Positions 44,094-53,610 of a DNA stretch of 64,000 nt are shown here, piece by piece. The DNA comes from Actinomyces sp. Lineage in GTDB: Bacteria; Actinomycetota; Actinomycetes; Actinomycetales; Actinomycetaceae. Both the position numbers and the translations under genes were made by a program. Location: contig NZ_JAUMUL010000001.1 in assembly GCF_030530635.1 (NCBI RefSeq), forward strand, positions 108,342 through 172,341. Reading direction: 5' to 3'. The first letter of the stretch is position 1, and each line of letters opens with the position of its first letter. Under the pieces are notes generated by a model. That model did no database searches, had not been told where the DNA came from, and saw nothing but the letters and a program-made list of their open reading frames with translations.

Positions 44094-45808
44094 ACCAGCT
44101 CCTCCTTGGGTGCCCGCTGCGCCCACTGCGAGAAGCTCTCCTCCGGGGCGCGTGTGGTCGCATAGCGGCGTACGACGCGCTCGATGTAGTCGCTCAAGTC
44201 GGTGGCGGCCACCTTCAGGCCGCGCACGGTGCGTCCCAGCTCGGCCTCCTCGTGGCCGGCGGCGGCCAGACCGCCGCCCAGGTGCACTTGGAAACCCGGG
44301 ACCCGCTGACCGTCGACGGTGATGATCTGCCCCTTGAGGCCGATGTCGGCGATCTGGATGCGCGCGCAGGAGTTGGGGCAGCCGTTGACGCTGATGGAGA
44401 TCCGCCGCTCGAGGTCGAGGTCCGCCAGGCGCGCGTCGAGCTCGGCGCCGACTCGCGCCGCCAGGGACTTGGTCTCCACGATCGCGAACTTGCAGAACTC
44501 CAGGCCGGTGCAGGCCAGTAGCGAGCGGGTGAACGGCCCGGGGGTGGGATCGATGCCGAGATTACGCAGCCCGGCCACGGCCTCGTCCACGCGCTGCGCC
44601 GGCACGTCCAGTAGCAGGACGTTCTGCAGGGGCGTTGTGCGCACCCGGTCTGAGCCGACCGATTCGGCCAGGTTCGCCAGCCCCAGCATGGTGTCACCGG
44701 ACAGGCGGCCGACCGGTGGTTTGCCGCCGATCCAGTAGCGTCCGTCCCGCTGCCGGTGAATGCCGATATGGTCCGCCTCACCCACGGGTGGTGCGGGGGC
44801 GGGCCCGTCGGCCAGTTCGTAGCCCAGGTACTCCTCCTGCAGGACGCGGCGGAATCTCTCCGGACCCCATTCGGCCATAAGGAACTTGAGGCGGGCCTTG
44901 TTGCGCAGACGGCGGTAGCCGTAGTCGCGGAAGAGCCGGATAGCGGCCCACCACACATCGGCGACCTGGGCGGGTCGTACGAAGGCGCCCAGGCGCTGTC
45001 CGAGGAAGGGGGCGGTCGACAGTGCGCCCGCCATCCACAGATCGTAGCCGGGGCCGAGTTCGGGGTGGTGTACCCCCACGTAGGCGATGTCATTGATCTC
45101 GTGGAGGACGTCAAGGGTCGGGGAGCCGGTGAAGGCGGTTTTGAATTTGCGGGGCAGGTTGGCGATGTCGGGGTCACCGAGGAAGGTGTCGCGGATCTGG
45201 GCGGCGGCGTCGGTCGGGTCGATGATCTCGTTGGGGTCGATTCCGGCCACGGGGGATACGAGCATTCCGCGTGGGGTGTCGCCGCACGCCTCGATGGTGA
45301 TTAGACCGACCTCCTGGAGTCGGCGCCACAGCTCGGGCACGGACTCTAGCTCGATCCAGTGCAACTGGAGGTTCTGCCGGTCGGTTATATCCAGGGTGCC
45401 GCGGGCGAACTCGTTGGAGGCCCTGCCGAGGACGCGCATCTGACACACAGATAGGGACTGGCCGTCCATACGCACCCGCTGCATGAAGTAATGGTCGGAC
45501 AACTCGGCGGGGCTGAGCTGGGCGGTGCGGCCCCCGTCGATACCCTGTTTGCGTTGCGTATACAGGCCCCACCACCGAAAGCGCGTATGCAGGTCGTCGT
45601 CGGGGACGGCGTCGAAGCCGGCGGCTGCATAGGCGGACAGGATGCGGTCGTGGGCGCCGAGCGGATCGCCGTCCTGCTTGATGGCCTCATTGGGGTTCAG
45701 TGGCTTGCGGCCGTCGATGCGCCACTGACCGTTGGAACGACCGGCGCGCGGTGGGCGCACGGAGCGGCCGGCGGTGGTGCTTGCAGACGGGTTGTCGGTC
45801 GGGCTCAT
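44090..45808 (-). CDS. Ferredoxin-dependent sulfite/nitrite reductase (siroheme, 4Fe-4S)
   Basis: A 572-aa reductase with two ferredoxin-like half domains and the siroheme/4Fe-4S cysteines in LLACTGLEFCKFA and NGCPNSCARIQ. It reduces sulfite to sulfide (or nitrite to ammonia) with six electrons. The two families are hard to tell apart by eye; sulfite is likelier in an anabolic siroheme operon without nitrate genes. The ATG at 45808 has GGAGGA directly upstream. It is the first gene of reductase-cobA-chelatase and has a long structured leader. Confidence 0.88.
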   Translation of the reverse strand: MSPTDNPSASTTAGRSVRPPRAGRSNGQWRIDGRKPLNPNEAIKQDGDPLGAHDRILSAYAAAGFDAVPDDDLHTRFRWWGLYTQRKQGIDGGRTAQLSPAELSDHYFMQRVRMDGQSLSVCQMRVLGRASNEFARGTLDITDRQNLQLHWIELESVPELWRRLQEVGLITIEACGDTPRGMLVSPVAGIDPNEIIDPTDAAAQIRDTFLGDPDIANLPRKFKTAFTGSPTLDVLHEINDIAYVGVHHPELGPGYDLWMAGALSTAPFLGQRLGAFVRPAQVADVWWAAIRLFRDYGYRRLRNKARLKFLMAEWGPERFRRVLQEEYLGYELADGPAPAPPVGEADHIGIHRQRDGRYWIGGKPPVGRLSGDTMLGLANLAESVGSDRVRTTPLQNVLLLDVPAQRVDEAVAGLRNLGIDPTPGPFTRSLLACTGLEFCKFAIVETKSLAARVGAELDARLADLDLERRISISVNGCPNSCARIQIADIGLKGQIITVDGQRVPGFQVHLGGGLAAAGHEEAELGRTVRGLKVAATDLSDYIERVVRRYATTRAPEESFSQWAQRAPKEELV

Positions 45809-45834
45809 GTCTCCTCCAGGTTGGTGGTGCATGA

Positions 45835-45928
45835 GCGTCCGGAGCCATCGGGTCTGTGACTCTATCCGGTCGGTGCTCTCGGCGAGGGCCGGTCAGTGGC
45901 CGACTTGGTGCCGCGCGGCTCCGGACGC
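45835..45928 (-). promoter_or_regulatory. Structured 5' leader element of the sulfite reductase operon
   Basis: A perfect 12-bp inverted repeat (GCGTCCGGAGCC at 45835-45846 with GGCTCCGGACGC at 45917-45928) closes a loop of about 70 bases that can form further stems (GTCGG with CCGAC; GGCC with GGCC). It ends 26 bases before the reductase start. The size and position suit a riboswitch or protein-bound attenuator. I could not assign it to a known class; some resemblance to SAM-type core sequence (CTGACCGGC) is too slight to rely on. Confidence 0.4.
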
Positions 45929-46005
45929 TTCTTGCGCCGGATACCGTGTGCGGCAGTACCGCAATGGTCAGGCGCTAGCGGGCCTGACAGCACATGACTT
46001 GGGTC

Positions 46006-46054
46006 AAGCGCAACAACGCCCCGCGGAACTCCGCGGCGAACAGGGGATGCGCTT
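46006..46054. other. Hairpin with nested GC-rich stem upstream of the reductase leader
   Basis: AAGCGCA (46006-46012) pairs with TGCGCTT (46048-46054), and inside it CCGCGG-AACT-CCGCGG forms a strong nested hairpin. It is flanked by two direct copies of CTTGGGTCA (45998-46006 and 46052-46060). The direct copies look like possible regulator half sites. Confidence 0.4.
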
Positions 46055-46332
46055 GGGTCATGCGGCGGATTTTAAAGACAGTTCGCCAGCAAGTACAACA
46101 ACGCAGTCGGATGGTGAGACGACAATGTGTCAATTAGTGGAACTGTGGTCTTTGGTCAGTGCCGCCAGCCTCTTAGGAAAGCGGGGCCTTACGTGAAATC
46201 CCGCTTGTGTATGCCTTCAGTCTGCCGGTGGGTGGTCCATCAGCTCCGGGAACCCGTCGAGGGCGTGTCGCAGCCCCGCGAGCGCCCACGCATGCCGGCG
46301 GCACGGCGCGCTGCGTGTTGCATCATTAGGGC

Positions 46333-47115
46333 ATGAGCACGAGTACTGCCCCACACGTACGCAGGGCCCTGGTTACCGGCGCCTCTACCGGTATCGGGGC
46401 CGCCACCGTCAGGCGGCTGTGCGCCCACGGCTGGCAGGTGGTGGCCACCGCCCGGCGCGCGCAGCGGCTGGAGGCGCTGGCGGGCGAGACCGGCTGTGCC
46501 TGGGTAGCGGCCGACCTCCAAGTCCCCGACGACGTCGACCGCCTCGCCCGTGAGGTCCTGGCTGACGGGCCGGTGGACGCCGTGGTCAACAACGCTGGTG
46601 GAGCGCTGGGCATGGACTCCGTGGCTCAGGGGGACCCTCAGGAGTGGGTGACCATGTACGAGCGCAATGCGCTGGCGGCACTGCGGGTGAGCCAGGCCTT
46701 CCTGCCGGGTTTGCGCGAGCGTGGCGGGGACCTGGTCTTTCTCACTTCCACCGCCGCCCACGACACCTACCCCGGAGGGGGCGGCTATGTCGCGGCCAAA
46801 CACGCCGAGCGGGTCATCGCGGGCACGCTGCGCCTAGAGCTGGTGGGAGAGCCGGTGCGCGTTATTGAGATAGCCCCGGGTATGGTCGCCACCGAGGAGT
46901 TCTCCCTCAACCGCTTCCACGGCGACGTCCAAGCGGCGCGTCAGGTCTATGCCGGGGTGGCCCAGCCGCTGACTGCGCAGGACGTGGCCGAGTGCATTGC
47001 CTGGACACTGGAGCTGCCCTCCCACGTCAACATCGACTCCATGGTGGTGCGGCCCCGGGCCCAGGCCTCCAACACGCTGGTGGCGCGCGCGGGGGAGTCG
47101 GGGGCCAGGTCCTGA
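46333..47115 (+). CDS. Short-chain dehydrogenase/reductase (YdfG-like)
   Basis: A 260-aa classical SDR with the cofactor motif TGASTGIGAATV (about residues 15-26), NNAGGALG, the catalytic Ser in LTSTAAHDTYPG, and YVAAK. The block IEIAPGMVATEEFSLNRFHGD is typical of the YdfG/NADP-dependent 3-hydroxy acid dehydrogenase group. Substrate is uncertain. It precedes the ileS leader by about 130 bases and is probably transcribed separately. Confidence 0.88.
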   Translation: MSTSTAPHVRRALVTGASTGIGAATVRRLCAHGWQVVATARRAQRLEALAGETGCAWVAADLQVPDDVDRLAREVLADGPVDAVVNNAGGALGMDSVAQGDPQEWVTMYERNALAALRVSQAFLPGLRERGGDLVFLTSTAAHDTYPGGGGYVAAKHAERVIAGTLRLELVGEPVRVIEIAPGMVATEEFSLNRFHGDVQAARQVYAGVAQPLTAQDVAECIAWTLELPSHVNIDSMVVRPRAQASNTLVARAGESGARS

Positions 47116-47249
47116 TTCCGAACGGCTAGGCCGACGAAGACGGGGCTTCTGGCTCCGCGTCCCAGGGCCCGCGAGGGCTCCTGCTGCCAACTCCGGTGCC
47201 GGTGTGGCCAGCACTACTCCGGCTGGAGCCGTCCGGGGATGGCCGTGTG

Positions 47250-47520
47250 GGCGCCGCGCGGTTACACTCACCGCCACAGGCATCGACCCGGCCATCACCG
47301 GTGAGCCTCCGGAAGAACCGGGCCCTGCCACGGTGGGATCCCAAGTAGAACCGGACGGGACAGCCCGTCACAGCTGCGAATCAAGCGGCTCGTACCGGCC
47401 TGGTCGGAGCGGGCAAGCGAGGTGGTACCGCGGTGCGGTCCCGCCGTCGTCGGGGCGCCGGCGCGGTGGGCGGCGTCGTCCTCGTGGATACCGGGCCCGA
47501 ACCGATCGGGCCGCCGACTA
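47250..47520 (+). ncRNA. T-box riboswitch, isoleucine-type, upstream of ileS
   Basis: The conserved T-box sequence appears as GAGGTGGTACCGCG (47419-47432), matching AGGGTGGTACCGCG, just after a GGGCAAGC stretch. Upstream, a short stem around 47285-47323 contains ATC at 47294-47296, followed by A, as a plausible Ile specifier. This fits the ultrashort stem-I T-boxes of actinobacterial ileS genes, which act on translation by freeing the ribosome binding site when uncharged tRNA-Ile binds. Boundaries are approximate. Confidence 0.8.
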
Positions 47521-47545
47521 CGAGCGAGACACGAGGCAAGACCAC

Positions 47546-50500
47546 ATGGCAGAGTCCACCGGCACCAAGCACACGGGCGCCTCCTTCTACCCCCTGCACC
47601 GCTCCGGCCAGAAGGTCGAGCCGTCGCCATCCTTCCCCGCCCTCGAAGAGGAGGTCCTGGGATACTGGAAGCAGGACGGCACCTTCCAGGCGTCCATCGA
47701 TGCCCGGCCGGCGCTGGATGACAACGGGCATGCCAACGAGTTCGTGTTCTATGACGGTCCGCCCTTCGCCAATGGCCTGCCCCACTACGGGCATCTGCTG
47801 ACCGGTTACGTCAAGGACGCGGTCGGCCGCTATCAGACCCAGCGCGGCCGCCGGGTCGAACGCCGCTTCGGCTGGGACACTCACGGCCTGCCCGCCGAGT
47901 TGGAGGCGCTCAGCGAACTCGGTATCGACGACGTCACCGAGATCACCCGTCCCGGCGGCCTGGGCATCGAGAGATTCAACGAGGTCTGCCGCAGCTCGGT
48001 GCTGCGCTACACCAATGAGTGGGAGGACTACGTCACCCGCCAGGCCCGCTGGGTGGACTTCGAAAACGACTACAAGACCCTCGACCCGACCTACATGGAG
48101 TCGGTCATCTGGGCCTTCAAGACCCTGTATGACAAGGGCCTGGCCTACGAGGGCCACCGGGTACTGCCCTACTGCTGGCACGACCGCACGCCGCTGAGCA
48201 ACCACGAGCTCAAGATGGACGACGACGTCTACCAGGACCGTCAGGACAATACTGTCACCGTGGGTCTGCGCCTGGAGCGCCGGCTGGATGCCACCCGCCC
48301 CGATGCCGCCCCCGAGCTGGCTCTGATCTGGACCACCACGCCGTGGACCCTGCCGTCCAACTCCGCCGTCGCCGTCGGAGCGGACATCGACTACGTGACC
48401 GTCCGCGTGGACGCGGACCTGGACTCCCCGGTCGCCGGTCAGGACGTGCTGCTCGCCCGGGACCTGCTGGGCGCCTACGCCAGGGAACTGGGGGAGGACC
48501 CGCAGGTGCTCGCCACCTACAAGGGGACCGACCTGGTGGGTGTGCGCTATACACCCATCTACGACTTCTTCGACGACGCCGCCCACCGGGCCGAGGGCGC
48601 GGCCCCTGGCGCCGCCGCTTGGCAGATCATCGCCGCTGACTACGTCACCACCACCGACGGCACCGGCCTGGTACATCTGGCACCCGCCTTCGGTGAGGAC
48701 GACATGTACACCTGCCAGGCCTACGGCGTCGGCACGGTAATCCCCGTGGACGAAGGCGGAGTGTTCACCGGCGAGGTCCCCGATTACGCCGGCATGCACA
48801 TATTCGACGCGAACAAGCCGATCGTCACCGACCTGCGTGATGGCTCCGGCCCACTGGCCCGTCGCGATGCGGCCGTGCGTGCGGTACTGGTACGCCAGCA
48901 GTCGTACGTACACTCCTACCCGCACTGCTGGCGCTGCCGCAAGCCGCTGATGTACAAGGCCGTTTCCAGCTGGTTCGTCAAGGTCAGCGCGATCCGCGAC
49001 CGCATGGTGGAGCTGAACCAGGAGATCACCTGGGTTCCCGGACACATCAAGGACGGCATCTTCGGCAACTGGCTGGCCGGCGCCCGCGACTGGTCCATCT
49101 CTCGCAACCGCTTCTGGGGTGCGCCCATCCCCGTGTGGGTGAGCGACGACCCGGCCTACCCGCGCACCGACGTGTATGGCTCCTTCGCGGAGTTGGAGCA
49201 GGACTTCGGGGTCGAGGTCAAAGACCTGCACCGGCCCTTCATCGACACGCTCGTGCGCCCCAACCCGGACGACCCCACCGGCAAGTCCATGATGCGGCGC
49301 ATCCCCGACGTGTTGGACTGCTGGTTCGAGTCCGGCTCCATGCCCTTCGCCCAGGTGCACTACCCGTTCGAGAACGTGGACTGGTTCGAGTCCCACAACC
49401 CCGGTGATTTCATCGTGGAGTACATCGGGCAGACCCGCGGCTGGTTCTATACCCTGCACGTGCTGGCCACCGCCCTGTTCGATCGGCCCGCCTTCACCAC
49501 CTGCGTCTCCCACGGCATCCTGCTGGGCGACGACGGCCAGAAGATGAGCAAGTCCCTGCGCAACTACCCCGACGTACAGCGGGTCTTCGACCGCGACGGG
49601 GCCGACGCCATGCGCTGGTTCCTGCTGTCCTCCCCGGTGGTGCGTGGAGGGAACCTGGCCGTCACGGACCGGGCCATCCGGGACACGGTCCGGCAGGTGA
49701 TGCTGCCGGTGTGGAACACCTGGTACTTCTTCAGCCTATACGCCGCCCAGGCCGGAGACGATGATGGCTGCTACCTCACCGACGGGGTGGACCTGACCGA
49801 CGCCTCACTATTCGGCCCCAAGGGCTCCCTCAATGTAATGGACCGTTACGTGCTGGCCCGGGTCAAGGACCTGGCCGACACCGTGGCGGCGCAGTTGGAC
49901 GCCTACGACGTCACCGGCGCCACCCACACGGTGCGCGAATTCATCGACGTGCTGACCAACTGGTACCTGCGTACCTCGCGCTCGCGCTTTGTAGACGGGA
50001 CCGCGCAAGTCGCCCGCCCGGCCTTCGACACGCTGGCCACCGTGCTGCGGGTACTCATGCAAGTGATCGCACCACTGGCCCCACTGCTGGCGGAGGAGAT
50101 CTACCGTGGACTGACCGGGGAGCGCTCCGTGCACCTGACCGAATGGCCCGCCCTGCCCGTGCACGTGGCCGACCCCGCGCTGGTGGCCGCCATGGACGAG
50201 GCGCGTGATGCCGTCTCCGCCGCCCTGAGCCTGCGTAAGGCCGACAAGCTACGCGTGCGACAGCCTTTGCGCACCCTCACCATCGCTACTGCCGATCCCG
50301 CCGGACTGGCGCCCTTCACCGCACTGATCGCCGACGAGGTAAACGTCAAGCAGGTGCGCGTGGTCGATGCCGCCGATGCCGGCTATGAGTTGAACGAGGA
50401 GCTGACGCTCAATCCGCGCGCCTTCGAGCCGCAGGTCCGTAAGCTGACCTCCAAGCTCTTCGCCGCCGTCAAGGCCGGGGAGTGGGAGGTCACCGCCGAC

Positions 50501-50908
50501 GGTGACGTTCGCTTCGAGACGGTTCTGCTCGGCGGTGCCCCGGTGGTGCTGGAGGCGGAGGACTCCGCCTTCACACTTTCGACCCGCATTGAGGTCAGCG
50601 ACGACTCCCTGTCGGCGACCGTCCTGCCTTCGGGAGCCTTCGTGGTGCTGGATACTTCGCTCGATGCGGATCTGGAGGCGGAGGGTTGGGCTCGTGACCT
50701 GGTCCGCCTGATCATGGACGAGCGTAAGGCCTCCGGGCTGAACATCGGTGAGCCGGCTCGCGCCACCCTGACGGTTCCGGCCGATAAGCAGGCCTGGACC
50801 GGCGCCTACCTGGACCTGATCAAGCGCGAGGTCAGCTGCGTGGACGTCACGTTGCTCGCGGTGGACGGCGCCGGCGCGCCCAAGGCTCGAGTGGAGAAGG
50901 CTGAGTAA
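47546..50908 (+). CDS. ileS: Isoleucine--tRNA ligase (long, type 2-like)
   Basis: A 1120-aa class I synthetase. The HIGH-type motif is PHYGHLL (about residues 79-85) and the second motif GQKMSKSLRNYPD; the CP1 editing domain lies between. The HYGH form and great length match the type 2/eukaryote-like IleRS group, which tends to be mupirocin-tolerant, as known for several actinobacteria. The ATG at 47546 (MAESTGTKHTGASFYPL) follows the T-box; earlier in-frame codons run through the riboswitch and are not coding. Confidence 0.95.
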   Translation: MAESTGTKHTGASFYPLHRSGQKVEPSPSFPALEEEVLGYWKQDGTFQASIDARPALDDNGHANEFVFYDGPPFANGLPHYGHLLTGYVKDAVGRYQTQRGRRVERRFGWDTHGLPAELEALSELGIDDVTEITRPGGLGIERFNEVCRSSVLRYTNEWEDYVTRQARWVDFENDYKTLDPTYMESVIWAFKTLYDKGLAYEGHRVLPYCWHDRTPLSNHELKMDDDVYQDRQDNTVTVGLRLERRLDATRPDAAPELALIWTTTPWTLPSNSAVAVGADIDYVTVRVDADLDSPVAGQDVLLARDLLGAYARELGEDPQVLATYKGTDLVGVRYTPIYDFFDDAAHRAEGAAPGAAAWQIIAADYVTTTDGTGLVHLAPAFGEDDMYTCQAYGVGTVIPVDEGGVFTGEVPDYAGMHIFDANKPIVTDLRDGSGPLARRDAAVRAVLVRQQSYVHSYPHCWRCRKPLMYKAVSSWFVKVSAIRDRMVELNQEITWVPGHIKDGIFGNWLAGARDWSISRNRFWGAPIPVWVSDDPAYPRTDVYGSFAELEQDFGVEVKDLHRPFIDTLVRPNPDDPTGKSMMRRIPDVLDCWFESGSMPFAQVHYPFENVDWFESHNPGDFIVEYIGQTRGWFYTLHVLATALFDRPAFTTCVSHGILLGDDGQKMSKSLRNYPDVQRVFDRDGADAMRWFLLSSPVVRGGNLAVTDRAIRDTVRQVMLPVWNTWYFFSLYAAQAGDDDGCYLTDGVDLTDASLFGPKGSLNVMDRYVLARVKDLADTVAAQLDAYDVTGATHTVREFIDVLTNWYLRTSRSRFVDGTAQVARPAFDTLATVLRVLMQVIAPLAPLLAEEIYRGLTGERSVHLTEWPALPVHVADPALVAAMDEARDAVSAALSLRKADKLRVRQPLRTLTIATADPAGLAPFTALIADEVNVKQVRVVDAADAGYELNEELTLNPRAFEPQVRKLTSKLFAAVKAGEWEVTADGDVRFETVLLGGAPVVLEAEDSAFTLSTRIEVSDDSLSATVLPSGAFVVLDTSLDADLEAEGWARDLVRLIMDERKASGLNIGEPARATLTVPADKQAWTGAYLDLIKREVSCVDVTLLAVDGAGAPKARVEKAE

Positions 50909-50914
50909 CGGTTT

Positions 50915-51400
50915 GTGAGTGGCCAGTCCCTTCTTAGCGGCGGCCACGGACGCATGCGGCCGACCGACCCGGCGGCTGTGCGTGCCTACCGCGAGCGCCT
51001 GGCGTCGCTGGCGCGCCGTTACGGAGTCGAGTTTCCCGAGCCGGGCGACCAGACCGCCCGTGCGCTTGGGAACCGCACGGTTGCTAGTGGGCCGGGCGGG
51101 GCCGACGACGACGCCTGGCAGGCGCAGGTGGCCGCGCTGCTCGACCCCCGGTTCACCCAGACGGTGGTCACCAGAGCCTTCTCAGGGCGATGGGCGCGTG
51201 GCCTGCGAAACGGCTTCACCGCCGCGTACTCTGATGTCGCGCCCGCCGTGTACCCCGCCGTCAACAGGCTGACTGGCGTGTTGCGCGCCGCGGCTGCGCG
51301 TTCGGGCGACCTCGACAACCTGTCCCTGTGGGCGGGCACCGGCTGGCGGCACACTCCCACCGGATCGGTTGCCCGGATCATGGATGGGTTGCTGTCCTGA
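50915..51400 (+). pseudogene. Internally deleted nitronate monooxygenase remnant
   Basis: A 161-aa frame whose C-terminal half (TRAFSGRWARGLRNGF, PAVYPAVNRLTGVLRAAAARSGD, LWAGTGWRH) matches the C-terminus of nitronate monooxygenases. The preceding part (RAYRERLASLARRYGV, then DDDAWQAQVAALLD) resembles the segment ahead of the barrel core in the same family, joined directly to the C-terminus. The FMN-binding TIM barrel with its catalytic His and the normal N-terminus are missing. The GTG start is six bases after the ileS stop. Probably non-functional. Confidence 0.65.
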
Positions 51401-51489
51401 TCAACGACCAGTCTGGCTTGACGTAGCTGTTGGTCCGGTAGTCTGAACCCGCAGTCGCCGAATCGACCAGCACAGCAAGGATGGTGATC

Positions 51490-52293
51490 ATGCCTCCGGC
51501 CACCCCGACTATTCCTCGCCACGAGATGGGTTTCCTCGTGGTCGGCGGTCCCACCGTCGTCATCGACATTGCTGGCCTGCGCATGGTGATCGATCCGGCT
51601 TTCGACCCGCCTACCGACTACGGCTCCCTGCGCAAGACCCGCGGCCCGGCCGTTGCGGCGCAGGCGCTAGCGGACACCGATGTTGTGCTGGTCAGCCATG
51701 CCGACCACGCCGACAACCTTGATCGCTCCGGGAGATCCTTCGCGCTGGCCGCGCCGCGCCTGCTTAGCAATCCCGGCTCGGCCCGCCAACTCGGGACGCA
51801 TGCCGAGGGCCTGGAGCCCTGGGACTCGGCGCGCTTGGGCGACGACGTCACTGTTATTGCGGTACCTGCCCAGCATGGTCCCGCCGACGGCGAAGTCGAC
51901 GTCGCCGGATACGTCAACTGCGAAGTCACCGGCTTCGTGATACGCGCGGGCGGTACCACCGTGTACCTGAGCGGAGACAATGTTTCGCTCGCCATTGTCG
52001 CGCAGGTCAAGGACCGCATCGGTACCATTGATCACGCAGTCCTGAACGCGGGACGCGCAACTGTGCCGGCCAAGTTCGCGGGTCGTCCCCTGAGCCTTTC
52101 CGCTGAGCGGGCCAGTGCGGCTGCACAGGTACTCGGGGCGCCACACATCATTGTGGCCCACCAGACGGGTTGGGAGCACTTCATGGATGGCCCAGGCGCA
52201 ACCTTACGGGCATTCCGGGACGCTGGGATCCTGGACCGCTTGGACCGCACACCCGAGGGGGAGTGGAGCGAGACATTAGGAAAGGCCGTTTGA
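51490..52293 (+). CDS. Metallo-beta-lactamase-fold hydrolase (UlaG-like)
   Basis: A 267-aa protein with the metal-binding SHADHADNLD motif (HxDH core), further ligands in PAQHGP and YLSGDN, and a late AHQTGWEHF. The pattern is of the UlaG/L-ascorbate-6-phosphate lactonase-like group, cytoplasmic. The substrate is not evident. An ATG nine bases earlier directly abuts the AAGG site, so the start at 51490 with correct spacing is preferred. Confidence 0.75.
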   Translation: MPPATPTIPRHEMGFLVVGGPTVVIDIAGLRMVIDPAFDPPTDYGSLRKTRGPAVAAQALADTDVVLVSHADHADNLDRSGRSFALAAPRLLSNPGSARQLGTHAEGLEPWDSARLGDDVTVIAVPAQHGPADGEVDVAGYVNCEVTGFVIRAGGTTVYLSGDNVSLAIVAQVKDRIGTIDHAVLNAGRATVPAKFAGRPLSLSAERASAAAQVLGAPHIIVAHQTGWEHFMDGPGATLRAFRDAGILDRLDRTPEGEWSETLGKAV

Positions 52294-52923
52294 GGGGACG
52301 TGGCTGTCTGAGGCAAAGTCTACGTCCTCAAGAAGAGGTGCACCTCACCGGAGCTATGAAGTCATGGTGATCATGAGGTAAAAGCTATCAGTGACAGCAG
52401 CTCGTGTATTACACCGTAATAGTGAGGGCGTTGGCAGTCCTCGTGAAGATGTTCGTTCCATCTCGATCATACCAACCTGATTACGTTGGTCAGCGTACCT
52501 TGCGTCCGCAATCAGGAAGCCGTAAGCTGCAAACAACCCTGGTGCTGGGTTCATGGCTTCTGGCGTTGGCGCGCCTGACTGAGAAAGGAAGGAGGAGTTG
52601 AGCGTCGGCCAGCGTCTCTTGTGACGTACCGGGAGTTTCCTTGAGTGTGCTGTGTGAACGGCGCAGGCGTCAGGTTAGCTCCGTGCCATAATACGATTGA
52701 AGGTCGGGTCTTGAAGTCCCTGTGCGAGTCTCCGAGTAGGAGGCTACTGTACCTGTCTACTAAAATCTCCTGGTGGTTCCCTAAAATGTTCCGCGATATC
52801 CAAAGTTCTCGCTATTTGCGGATGCTTGTAAGTGGATTCGGTGTGTGCGACGCAGTAGTTCGTCCCGAGAGGGAGCGGTATATCGAAGCGCGTAAGCATA
52901 ACGACAGACCGGAGAGCGATACT
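52294..52923. other. Long non-coding leader before the second polysaccharide cluster
   Basis: These 630 bases contain no convincing gene; the open frames found have no family features and poor start context. GC drops clearly here compared with the DNA before 52.3 kb, marking the left edge of a compositionally distinct block. A long untranslated leader or remnants of an older junction are both possible. Confidence 0.5.
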
Positions 52924-53610
52924 ATGCCGCCTTGGCACGAGCTGCCGCAAGACATGCAGGATGAAGCTGTCCGCCCTTATTACGAGTATTTGGTGAGCCG
53001 AGAGCGCGATCTGCGCATGAAGCGCTTGCTGGACCTCGTGGGTGCGGGGACCTTGATAGTGCTCCTGGGTTGGCTGTTTGTCATACTTCCGGTGGTGATC
53101 AAGTTGGACTCGCCTGGTCCGATATTCTTCAGGCAGGTGCGCGTCACTCAATTCGGCAAGGAGTTCCAGATACATAAATTCCGCACAATGTTTGACCGGC
53201 AGAGCGCCTCTGCCTTTCAGGTGACTGTTAATGATGACCCGCGGATTACCAGGGTCGGATCATTGATGCGGCGCTACCGGATTGACGAAATAGGTCAACT
53301 GATTGATATCATGCAGGGAAATATGACGTTCGTCGGTACGCGGCCGGAGGTTCCTGAATATGTGCGTGAGTACACGCCGGAAATGAAAGCGACGCTACTA
53401 CTTCCGGCAGGCGTGACATCTACAGCAAGCATAGTGTTCAGGGACGAAGCCCAGCTGCTCACTTCGGTCGATGATGTGCGCCGCACATATATCGATAAGA
53501 TTCTTCCTGCAAAGATGCGCTACAACCTCGACGACATTCGTAATTTCAGTGTCGCTCGGGACATGCGAATCGTCGTGGAGACGATTCGAGCCGTATTTTG
53601 GTCCCGATGA
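52924..53610 (+). CDS. Phosphoglycosyl transferase (bacterial sugar transferase), second cluster
   Basis: A 228-aa monotopic sugar-1-phosphate transferase with a membrane helix (LVGAGTLIVLLGWLFVILPVV), IFFRQVRVTQFGKEFQIHKFRTM, and the catalytic Asp-Glu dyad in YRIDEIGQLIDIMQGNMTFVGTRPE. It starts the lipid-linked repeat of cluster 2. I take the ATG at 52924 (MPPWHELPQDMQDE) with GGAG nine bases upstream; an in-frame ATG at 52645 would add 93 residues without conserved features. Confidence 0.88.
   Translation: MPPWHELPQDMQDEAVRPYYEYLVSRERDLRMKRLLDLVGAGTLIVLLGWLFVILPVVIKLDSPGPIFFRQVRVTQFGKEFQIHKFRTMFDRQSASAFQVTVNDDPRITRVGSLMRRYRIDEIGQLIDIMQGNMTFVGTRPEVPEYVREYTPEMKATLLLPAGVTSTASIVFRDEAQLLTSVDDVRRTYIDKILPAKMRYNLDDIRNFSVARDMRIVVETIRAVFWSR

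Larger units (their letters stand above)
45809..46332. other. Non-coding region between reductase operon and SDR gene
   Basis: These 524 bases hold no convincing gene. Read on the minus strand they contain a possible promoter (TTGTAC, 18-base spacer, TAAAAT, at about 46069-46098) and two structured elements (46006-46054 and 45835-45928) that would sit in a leader of about 250 bases before the reductase. A 23-codon frame at about 46124 on the plus strand has no support. Confidence 0.6.

Noticed and set aside
46124..46195. Short frame MCQLVELWSL as a leader peptide
   Set aside because: It is on the opposite strand to the reductase operon, has no clear ribosome binding site and no run of cysteine codons.
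46997..47545. In-frame 5' extension of ileS
   Set aside because: It would run through the SDR gene and the T-box; the translation is Arg/Pro/Gly-rich and not conserved, and ATG 47546 fits the family start.
52404..52601. 65-codon frame in the leader of the second polysaccharide cluster
   Set aside because: No conserved features and no ribosome binding site; probably chance in non-coding DNA.
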